DNA from: Synchiropus splendidus
Lineage: Eukaryota > Chordata > Actinopteri > Syngnathiformes > Callionymidae
Assembly (NCBI RefSeq): GCF_027744825.2
Contig: NC_071345.1
Coordinates: 8,019,501 to 8,083,500, forward strand
DNA length: 64,000 nt
Direction: 5' to 3'
Below the pieces are notes generated by a model. That model saw only the letters and a list, made by a program, of their open reading frames with translations. It was not told where the DNA came from and did no database searches. Of the stretch, positions 36,534 through 48,500 are shown piece by piece; within the stretch, counting starts at the first letter, position 1; the number at the start of each line of letters is the position of its first letter. Position numbers and translations under genes: made by a program.

Positions 36534-39500
36534 TGCCGAACACACGCAAATACAAAAGGCTAATGTTAGCCACGCAAGTCCACACATGAAGAACATCATG
36601 TATTATATCCCAAAATATTGGGCACATATTGGATACGTAGGTGGCTTAGACAAATGCGTCTGTAAACATTTGTTCCAAAAGCTTAAGTTTTCAGAGCTAA
36701 ATACGTACAAAAGCGCCATCGTAACCGTGGACTTCAATTCTGTAAAATCCCACGCAGCGCAGTACTGTACTTCATCATACTTCTGTTACAAAGTCTAATC
36801 AATACTTTGTCACAGGTTGATAGCGTGCTATGCTAACAAACAAACTAAGTGGCCCAGGGGACGTGCTAAAGATGCTAAAAAGCTAAAGAAGAAAAAAACA
36901 CGTCTCTCATGACTAAAGTGCCCTAAACATTAAGTGTTACCGCAGGAAATACCTTTTTATTATAAACGTAACATTAAAAACTTTCATAATATGCCGACAA
37001 GCTAATGAAAAAATGGGGCGCTTCATGGCTGAAGTGTTTCAAATGAAGTTTTTTTTTTTAATCTGAATGCTAAAGCACATCAAAGCTAATGCAAATGAAG
37101 CTAAACTGTTAAAGGTAGCACAGGTAATGCGAAAGCTAAAATGCTGCAGTCAGTGATAAACCACACTCAAGTGGTGATGGTAAAAGCAGGTGAAATTCTA
37201 AAAATAAAAGTATTAACTCGGCATCCAACGAGGCTCTAGTGAAGGTGCTAGCATAGCAACAGAGCATGGAAACAGAGAGGCCACTCAGACAGAGTGCTAC
37301 AAGTTACGAGACAGTGCTTTGAGTCTTTATATTTCATTGCCCATGACTCACGTCTTCCTTGTTACAGCCACCTCATTCGTCAACTGGGGAGCAGCTAAAT
37401 TCACCAAACTCCCTCCAGTCAAAGGAAGTGCCTGGCAAACAAAGTGGGTCGTACGAATGACTCAGCAGGTGAGTCAGACAACTGTCAAGCTACGTTTTCT
37501 TTCATGGATGATGAAAACAGGACCAGATGTGGTCCAACGTTTCCAGGAAGGGTGAGTCAGCTCTCGCACAAGCGCCGCTGTGATTTGAACATTTCAGAAA
37601 GACTCAAAGTTCACAGGTGATGAGCTGGAAGCACAAGCTGGACACTGTGAACGATTACAACAGGAAGGTCAGGACCGGTACTTGTACAAGGCCTCTTTTC
37701 ACGCCGCGGCCTTTTGATGCAGAGCTGCTTAATGGAACTCAGCGGTGACCCATTAGCTGACCCTCTTTCAACGTTCAGGTCGCCGTGCGGACAAAACTTT
37801 CCTGTTATTACCGACTGGCCGGCCCTGTCACCTTCAACCACTCCAGAGAAACGACAGACAAGTTGACACAGATGAAGATGTTCTCACCTGTGGTCGTGCT
37901 GAGAGGCTGGAGGCTGCGGGACAGAGGGACAAAACGTTAAAAGTGAGGTCACAGAAGTATCGCCTGAGAACACGGTGGCCTCAGTGGAAGGAAGCTTGAT
38001 TCATCAGCCACACATAAATCACCAGAAGGAGACCAAGCAGGTGGTTTAAATGTTTGTTATGATTGATCGTGAATCCTCTGTAGAAGGCGGCGGGTCAGAC
38101 AACAAGAACACCGAGTCCATGAGGGGAGGGAGGCTTCAGATAGGGAGCATCAGCAGAGAAAGCACAGGGGACGTTGTTAGAGGACAGAGAAGTCGAAAGA
38201 AACCTGACCAGAGTAAATATTCACCGGAGGAAGTGGCCACTCAGAGGGGAGCTACAAGAGGCGTGAAGGCAAGTCATGTAGCGTGACATATTAAATACCC
38301 ATTCTGTTTGCCGACACTGGACTTAAGTCATTCATGACATGACTCAAATGACCGTAACTCCTGGGAGGTTCATCCTGTCCACACAGTTCAAGCAAGAGAC
38401 ATTGCAGTAGGCCTAAGCACTTCACGGGGTTCAAGAGTGCGACATGAGATCTCAACACTTTTTAAAACATTAGAGATTTCAAACGCTAAATATTGATGGC
38501 AAAAAAAAGATTTGTTTACAGAGATGGAAAGAGAGCAGAAGGCTGAGTGATTTTAGGGGAAAAAAAAAATCCAACTATTTTTTCACTATTTTGGTTTTAG
38601 TCACGATTTTCTTCCAGCGTCAATATCATAACCAGGGTTTCCACCAGGATCTTTGCAAACTGTGGCGGAGGCGCCTCCAGTCCCCCTCTCCCGCCCCCAA
38701 AAAAACCCCTAAAAAAGAGGTGACAAATGGAGCAAGTTATCCAAACTGCTAGCTGACCATTGCGTGAGCAAAATGGCCGTATAGAGCTTGGAAGCTGATC
38801 TTGCAATGCACTGTGGGTTGTGGTCACCATACATCCAAATAAATAGTTGCAGTGCTGCAGGAGAGATGCAACTAATATGAGTAAAACATTGCAGCTTTGA
38901 CGATCACATGATCATGTTATCAGATATCAGAATGCAATTTATCGTTCAGCACCAGAGAGTATGGTGGCAGTGCGAGTTTTTGGATACTTAGTTGGAAAAT
39001 GATTTCAATTTAAAGGCTCACTGGGCTGTGTTACGTCACTTTTATCGCGAGCCTCACTCAAAACCATGCTGGGAGTGAGACCACCGCGCTGCTCAGGGTG
39101 GCACACACACGCTAAACACGCTGGACATGAAAGTTGTAGAGCAGACGCATGCACACGTTCAGCTGCCCTCTGAGGTGCGGGGGCCTGGTGAGAGATGAGG
39201 AGGAAGCTCAGGACTGCACGCAGCGACGGAGCTGTTACTCTGCCGGGTCAGAGCCGCACATATGACACACACACTCTCAACATAGCTCCCACTCCCAGAG
39301 CAATTCCGCTCCCACATGCTCTCTAAAAGAAGCTTGTTCTGAAGTAACGGAACGTCATGCAGGGATCGACACAACAGGCGGATCAATAGTACACAGAGTC
39401 ACAGTAGGCCAGTCGTTTTGGGAGGCGGTGACTCACCTGAGCTCTCTGCAAGTGGCCCTCGATCCTGCGCCGCGGGGGATGAAACACCATTGACCCTCAG

Positions 39501-42500
39501 ATCCACCTCCGGCTGAAACAGAAAAACAGTGTTGTGAAAACCTTCCGTGTGCGTCCAGGATTCATGAGAGAAAGTTGTAATGAAACTTTCCATTTTACCA
39601 CTGCGGACAGTCTATCAGTCACAAACACTCCCTGACATTTTGAATTCTTTATCATCTCTTGTTTCCGCCGCCCGAGCCCAAATCAGAGTTGCTTCGGGAG
39701 CTGACATGTCAGGAGCATCTGCGCAGAGCAGCCGTCTCAGAATCCCTGAAACTCTGATTCTCTACGGTGCAGCGGCTTCCCAGGAGATTGACAGTGAGAC
39801 GTGCCGACGTCTGACTTAAATGTCAGACAACAGCAGTTAAGGCGCTTCTGCGTGTAATCCGACTGTTTTGTTTTCAAGACTCAAACGTAGCAGTGAGTCA
39901 TGTTCCGCTTCACTGGGAGGAAGCAGCTCATTTGTGCTGCATTATTCAGGTTATTAGAGGAGCCGTAGATGGATGGTCCTCGGGCGGCCTGCGTGGTCCT
40001 GAGTCTGGTTCGACTCTTGGATGGAGGCACGGCTCCACATTTATTTGATTTATGATCCCACTAATCTTTCACAGCTCAAGCCACACGCCATGTTTATGTT
40101 ATGAAGCTGTCAACATCTGAGCCGCAGCACGCTTAGCAACAATGAGGATAATGTGAGTTGTGGGTTCAAATTCCATCTAATCCGCTTCACCAGCCATCCA
40201 TCACAGATGTGAACACAGCGTGGCCCGTGGGCCTCATGCAGTACACCCCATTACCTCTGCTGACATGGCCCTCGTGCAGGCGGAATAACGCCGAATCATT
40301 TCCAATTTTACTTTCAATGTTGATCATTCATTGTTATTTCATAACAAACCGGTAAATGTTTTCTGACTAAAATGTAGTTTTTCAGTTTGCTTTGGGGTTT
40401 TTGTTTTGCTCCGAATGGCCCACGACGATTTCCATACGTCCTGCGTTTCCTGTCGGGGTCAGAACCCTCTGAAAGTATGTCTCGTCGGGATAAACCAATA
40501 CTGTAAAAGGGCTCAGCATGTACTCATGGAGCTAGAGTTACATGCAGGTAACTGAAATTCTAAATACCTATAACTGGTAACTAAAATCTCAAACTCTAAA
40601 CTAAACACTTTCTATATTTAGGAATAAATATTGTCCCTTAAACTTTGCCACAGTCTTGTAGTTTTAAGTGTGAAGAAATGTGATGTTGAGAAAAATAGTT
40701 TGGACCTTCAATCTTATCTTAAATTCTGTGGTGGAGGGAGACACATAATGATGACAGGGCTGTGGGCCATGTGACGCTATTCAAAGGCCGTCATTGGCTC
40801 CCGAGGCCAGACCTTGGCCGAAGTTTGATTTTCTCCTCTTTTATAACCACACCATGTTAAGTTTTCTTGTTCTTGCTCCATGTGCACATGATGGTCCACG
40901 GTCGTGTGCGAGGATATGAGGAACCGCTGCCTTCATGATGGAAGCACACACACTTACGAACCTTTCTCTGCCTGCTGCTGTCTCCGTCTGTTTCCTTTGT
41001 TTTGTTCTTTGAATCTTCTGTCGATTGACTTCCACGCAACCCTGACCGTCATAGCTGTGTCATCCATTTTAAGGAAGCAGGGACTCAAGCGCCCAAATGA
41101 AAACATATTGATCTGATTTCAGTTTTAATCCGGACACACAAATACTTTGAAAAGATGCATGCGATGTGGTAAAATTGGCTTCGGGTCACATGATATTAAA
41201 GAGATCATTTGAAAAATTCCACTTTGCGATTTGTCAAAAACCCTTGGCGCACTGAGGGAAATCTGCCGAGTCACTTCCCTGCCAGGGCAATATTTTATGC
41301 GATTTATGAATCTGCTTCCGGCTCCGGTCGCAGCGCCAAGCCAGCCTCACGTTCGCAGAGCCTGATTTGTTGAGACGACTGTTTGTTTGGCTCCGGGGTT
41401 GTGCATTTCTCACTTGGCACGCACAAGCCCACCTCCGTGAGCCATTAGGCCGGACATAAACAAATCTGGGACCCATCGACGGCGACCTGCAGACGGACGG
41501 CAGAATCCAGCCGGCCGGATTACAGTCTTATTAAGTGTTTATTAGCCATTTTGGTTATTCAGCAGCTGAATGTAATTCTCCTGCCTGGCGCCGGAGCGAT
41601 CGAATCCAATTTCTGAGGAGGCCAGAACTGAAATTACAATCATCGTGGGTCAGACAAGATAAGCATTTCCATTCATTTCAAGCGGTCTCTTTTGCCGTGT
41701 AAACAAATCACTGAAACACTATGGCTGCCTCTTGTCATGGAAAAGTCATATTCAAGTTCAGGAATTTACAAGTTGCACTTCAGATTTTTTTTCCAGAATT
41801 TGGAAGAAATAATAATTTTTATTTATCTGAATTTTTAACCCTTAAACATCTCTTTTATTCAGCCAGACTTCCACTGACACCAGCTGCATCAGGCGTTGAG
41901 TGAGATATTTAAGATTCTAAATTAAAATAGAATAAAAATATTAGACAAAACTGACTTTTCATAATGAGAATTTATTGTTAAAAAAATATTGTAATTTCCA
42001 GACTAAAAGTTGCTTATTTCTTGCTGTCTGAACACTGTGGCTAATACAATGACACAGCTAATAAATTGATTTTTACAGGCTAAAGAGTGCCACACTTAAA
42101 TACTGAGCCTCGCCACATCAAACGGATAAAATCTCAGGCGTTTTATTCACCTTAAAGAGCTCGAAATGCACTGTTTTCGCCCGTGGGTCCGCAGCTCGGC
42201 CCACAAAGCTGATCTCCGGGAGGACCGGAGACGTGAAGCAGCAGCTGAGACCGGCTGTGGTGTCGGAACTTCTGACACGTGGGTGAAAACAGTGCATTTT
42301 GAGCGCTTCAATGTCAATAAAAGATGTGAGGAGTTGATGATTCAAGTTCAGAACATTACCCAGTATGTTTCATGGGTCAGTCTGGATGATGGATCCCGTT
42401 TTCAAAAGCTGGGTGCACCATTGCACCCGTGGCCTATAGACCCATGCGGCTAATGTAGAAACAAGAACTATTTTCTGTCTTAAATTTAGTGGGTGTGGCG

Positions 42501-45500
42501 AATATTTCGGTGCTCTCTATAGTCCGGAACTTAGGGTAGATTTCGCCTGTACGCCTGTACTTTATTTTGTTTCCTGAAACATCAGGTTTAATTAAAAAAA
42601 ACAAAAACTGTTGCAGTGCGGTGTGGAACTAAATAAGAGCAGGATTTTGCCAGCTGGTCATCAATAATGAAGATTCTAGAAAGATGTCTGAGGGGCCGGA
42701 GCTGGACCCAACCACCGGCTGTTTCCAAGATAATTGGCCGTCCTCTCACCTGGTGCAGAAGCTGCCGCAGGCGGTGGAGCTGCGACTCCAGCTGCTTGTT
42801 GTGTTCCTCCAGGATGTGCATCCGGCCCTCCAGCCGCCCCTTGTGTTGTCGCAGCAGCTTGGCCTCGGCGAGGAGATCGGACTCATCCGCGTGAGCGGCG
42901 GAGCTGTCCAGCTCCCAGGGACCTCCAGCTGGCGCCCCCCGCTGGCCGTGCTGCTCCTTGAGCTGCTCATACTCCCTCTGCAGGGCCCTACAGAGAAGAC
43001 GACAGACTCCACTTTAGCAATAGACGAATAGAAGAAAGTAGTAGAAGCTGAAGCTCAAATTGAAACAATGACATTTGTGATCCCTGCGTGGTCATTCAGG
43101 CCACTCTGAGGCAGCAAAAGCAAGTCTATATACTGCAGTCACTCTGCTGACTGTTGCGGAGCTAAAGCTCCTTTTCTCTCTTTGGAGAAAGACTCTCATT
43201 TCTGTATTTAAATCCAAGACTGGAGCTTCTCCAGCGCCTCAGCACCGACCTCTGTTCTTCTTCCAGACGTGCGATGATCCGCTCCAGCTCGCCGCGCTCC
43301 TCCCTCTCCACCGCCTGCAGGATCTGGGCTGGACTCTGAGGCTGACTGTAGGGGGAGCCCTCCCCGCCCAGGGTCTGGCAGTACTGGAGTATCAGCGTGT
43401 GCTCATCGTCCCTGCGGAGGAGGCCGGTGGTTAGACCTCTGAGAGCCGCGGCTCAAACTGCTGCTCCCATGAGTTCAATGGTGGGAAGGAAGCGCCACCT
43501 TTAACCAGGCCTCAGATGTAAGCACTTATCCTTTCACCCTTAGAAGCCATATCAAGCTGGAATCTCATCAAAAACTGTCATGTTTTACCCCCATATTTTA
43601 GTCTTAATTCCAATTTAAATAAGGTGACAAACTTAATCCGGATGTTTCCACCAACCAACCCATCCATCCATCCCTCCACCCACCCATCCAACTTCCCATC
43701 CATCCATTCATCCACTCACCCACCCATCCAACTTCCCATCCATCCATTTATTCATTCATCCACTCACCCACTCACCTACCCATCCATCCTTCCATCGATC
43801 ATCCCTCCACCCACCCATCCAACCTCCCATCCACCATCCATCCTCCCACCCAGCCATCCTTCCATCAATCATCTACCCATCCATCCGCTCACCCATCCAT
43901 CCATCCATCCATCCATCCACCCACCCAACTTCCCATCCATCCACCCACCCACCCAACTTCCCATCCATCCATTCATCCACTCACCCACCCATCCATCCTT
44001 CCATTGATCATCCCTCCACACACCCATCCAACCTCCCATCCACTCGCCCACCCACCCATCCAACTTCCTATCCATCCATTCATCCACTCACCCACCCATC
44101 CATCCTTCCATCGATAATCCCTCTACCCACCCATCCAACCTCCCATCCTCCCATCCACCCATCCACTCGCCCACCTACCCATCCATCCTTCCATCGATCA
44201 TCCCTCCACCCACCCATCCAACCTCCCATCCACCCATCCATCGATCATCCCTCCACCCACCCATCCAACCTCCCATCCACCCATCCATCCTCCCACCCAG
44301 CCATCCTTCCATCAATCATCTACCCATCCATCCGCTCACCCATCCATCCATCCATCCACCTAACTTCCCATCCATCCATTCATCCACTCACCCACCCATC
44401 CATCCATCCTTCCATTGATCATCCCTCCACCCACCCATCCAACCTCCCATCCACCCATCCACTCGCCCACCCAGCCATCCAACTTCCTATCCATCCATTC
44501 ATCCACTCACCCACCCATCCATCCTTCCATCGATAATCCCTCTACCCACCCATCCAACCTCCCATCCACTCGCCCACCCACCCAGCCATCCTTCCATCAA
44601 TCATCTACCCATCCATCTGCTCACCCATCCATCCATCCATCCACTCACCCATTTAACCATCCGTCCAAAGTCCATCCACCCACCCATCCATCCAAATACA
44701 GCATGATATACAAACCATATATCAGTTTGTTTTCAATGGCATGTTTCTCTGCTGATATCATCATTAGCTAGACAGGACAGGAAGTTAAAATTCAAAAAGT
44801 ATCTCAAACTAAAAAAAAAATCTAGTGTATTTCGATTTAACACACTTAATGCAATAGGTGAAGCTTCCAAATCAGGAGCCTTGTCAGATGAAGAGTGATC
44901 TGGGTGATGGGATGGAGGACAGTCACTCGAGGGACCGTAGCAAAGATAGATAGAGAGGAGATGAAATGACAACTAACTGAATAAGCAGCTTGTCATTTTC
45001 TGAAGAGCATTTATCTAAATCTTCAACTGATAACCGGCGATGACAAGTACGCAAGGAGAAGATTTTAAAGTTTAATATCGCCCTGCTTCCATGTCAGGAA
45101 TCAGCAACCAGGTGCTTATTTTGGGAATCAGCTGAAGGCAGAAGCGCAGTTTCACAAATCTCCTCAGGAATGTTTTAGCATCCAAACTTTGGTGTCAGTT
45201 TAACCTGAGGGCCTGACAGGCACCAGCCATCTGGGCCATGATTGTCGCTGCACTAAAACTCCACAAATACTCGACCAAGAAAGATGCTGACTCATCACGT
45301 CAGCCTTTTCCTGAGCCAATGAAATCATAACTGCAAGAGTGCGACCATAACCATCAGTCGTGCAAAGGCGATGACTTTTTCTCTGTCAATAAGTTAACGT
45401 CAAGTTCCACATGACTTCATAAAAGACAATTTAAGAATTGCATATATTTTTTTAGGAAAAACTGGAGTGGAAAAGTAGGTTTTAGGTGCCGGAGGAATGA

Positions 45501-48500
45501 ATAAATCTTTGGCTGCTTCTTCCCTCATGAGGGTGGCTGGAGCCTATCCCAGCTACTTTGGTTGAGAGTTGGGGGACACCCTGAACAGGGGCTCCCAGAG
45601 ACAAACAATCAATCTCTGTATGTTCTTTGACAGTGGGAGGAAACCGGAGTGCTTGGGGTAAACCCACGCATGGGTGGGGAAAACATACCAGCTAAAGTTA
45701 TCCTGCAGTAAACGTATGTATTTTTAGTTGGGAATTCAAAAGGATGACACAGAGAGGTTTGGAACTTCCAGAATCTGGAGGCAGCTGAGTGGGATCAGGG
45801 TCCGGGATAAAGCAAGTGACCAATTACGCTGCTCTCTGGAGGCCTGTGAGGCAGCATTAATGTGATTGGCAGCAGGAGCGAGGGGACAGAGGGAGACGAT
45901 TATTCTGAAACCAGGACAAGGAGAGCCAGCTCACAAACCATCTGCTTAGGGAATACCGAGGTGGAAACAGAGAGTCAGCAAGGTGGAGAGAGGAAGGCGA
46001 TGATGAGGAAAATATTTTCAGGTTAGAGCGATCACGAGGGCAAACAGAGGACGGGGCTGAAGGGAATTTTGGAATCTCTCCCCCCCTAAGCAACAATAGT
46101 CTTCGGGCATGAAGCCTGGTGAAGGAATCACAGAGCCAGCAGCTTCTCTAAAGCTGATCGTCCAAAACAGCTGCCAAAACTGGCAACAGTGAGATAAAAC
46201 TGAGGGGAACGGAAGCAGAGGAAAAACTGAAACAGGTTTATAAGTTTATGGGATGAGTGACACCACCAGATCAGACTATGTTGATGGACAGAGGATGATG
46301 AAAGGAGAGGTGAACGAAAAGACAGAAACAAAGGGCAACCAAGCAAGTTAAGGACGAGCGTGAAGATAAACAGATTTTTTTTCTCCTTTGTTGGGGCCTG
46401 AGGCGGCGACACGAGCACTCGCTAGAGGTCAGACACAACAGCAAGTTTAATTAAAAATTCCCTTTTAAACCGCAGCGTGGTGGGCCGCCCAGCGCGCTCG
46501 CTCACCCACATGCTTATCATCGATATCGCTGTGTGACTGGCAGCAAGTCTGGATTTCACAAAATGATCAGGACATGCCAGCCAAAACCCAAACCAGCATG
46601 TAACTGGCCAACGTCAGTCGTCCATTTCAATGCAGGGAAAGGAGATGTTGCCAAGAAAGAAACTACACACGACACGACACGAGGAGCAGCAACAGATACG
46701 GTAACTGAAGGAGGAAATATTAGGAAGCCATTACGACACATTACCACTGCACACTGTCTGCAAGTCCATCACGGATTAAACAATATTCCAGTGTTGACTA
46801 AAAACACAAACAGATCTCAGATAAATCAGGTGATATTGATAGCAGGATGAGGAACAATCAATCTTAGCATGTCGTCGTTCTTTGCCCCGTCACAGAACAC
46901 TGCTGCCATCTGCTGTGCCAAGGCTCTCAATGCTCTCAATGAGACTTTAAATGCTAAGTAAGTTACTGTATAATACAGACTAAATGCACAAAAGGCAACG
47001 GCATCACTGGGCTAGAAAAGAACGTTGTCGATTTCATTTTAACAAATGCAGAATGATGGTTTATTTGAACTTGTCTGACTGGGGCGTATCATCCTGTATC
47101 GTCATTTTGGAATTTGTCTGTTAGCTTCCTCACCTTAACTCGGAGGGAACAATCTGCTACCATAAACGGACGTCCCAGAAAACTTTTCCACGCTTCACGG
47201 ATTTCCATTTATATATATATATATATATAGACAATAGCAAAATAAATCACGATGGTGGCTAAGTTTTTATATCACCTTATTTCAACTAAAGCTCTTTTAA
47301 TGTCTTGAAAATATTTGTATAAAAATTTCAATTTTATAAGAATTTCAAGTGCATTCAGAGTAGTGGAAACCCTGTTCATTGTGTCACGAAAAACCTCCCT
47401 GAACCAAAGCAAACAGATGCTTTTGTTTGCTTTGGTTCAGGGATTCCTCCATGTTTGTTGTTGTTGATATATATATAAAAATCATCATGAAAGATGATGT
47501 CGATCAAAGGATTTTAAAGACAGTTTGTCATTATTTTTGCCCACGAAACTAGCATTTCTCAAATGAATGTCAATGTCACTAAAATATAGCACATGCGGTA
47601 AGCGATCTATGAGGCGGAAGATAGGTTGGGCAGGATAGTGTATTCTTACTTTTCACAGAGGTCATACCACCCAGCGATTATCATCCCTCCCTATATTAAT
47701 GTTGGCTGATAGAGCACCTCATAACCATCACTGTGTGGTTTTCCGCTGCAGCTATTGGAAACCACAAACTGCATGACTCGGCAATAAAAGGCGGTCAAGA
47801 GATGCGGTTTAAACCTGGCACCATCTTGTCGTTCAAACCCAGTTTTCAAGTTTCAGGGGCGGATTACATCACTGCTCTTTCGGCGGCAAACACAAGAGCC
47901 GTTCCACGCTCGCTCGCATCAGCACTGTTTGTCATTTACTGAATCCCTCTCATTCCCAATTCTCTTTCAACGTCCTGTGAACCCAACAATCCACAAGCTT
48001 TTATGCGCCTTGAGATGAGCAACACGTGCTACAGAGACGCCTCATTATCCGCCGCGACTCCACTTTAGGTGCTGCCGTGATCTCCGCGCTTTGTTCGTGC
48101 TGGTGACAACTTTTAATCAGATGGGGAGATAAAAACTTTTAAATTTGTTTTCCTGCCTGGAACTTTCATCTTCAGTCACACCCTGCTTGTTTTTGTTTTG
48201 CACCAGAGCCATGACACTGATGAGAGTGAAAACAATGTGATGGCTGGTGGCTGTTTTTTCCCTTTTGTTTTTTGCTATTAAACCCATTAGCCTTCTTCCG
48301 ACCGCGCTCTTCCTCCCCTCATTAGCGTACGACTGTTTCTGAGTTTTGTTTCGGAGCTGGAGGTGATAACGCCGTTTTGCCTTTAAAAGAGTTGAGAGTA
48401 TGAAAGAGCGCAACGTGTCATGTGCTGGAGGAAATGAATAAATCCACCTTCCTGTTTCTTTTCTCACCATTCTCTGCCTCCCTGTTGAATAAGCAGCGGC

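Noticed and set aside
43624..44087. Long His/Pro/Ser and Trp/Met/Asp open frames on both strands
   Set aside because: They are by-products of the 4-bp minisatellite, which lacks stop codons in several frames.
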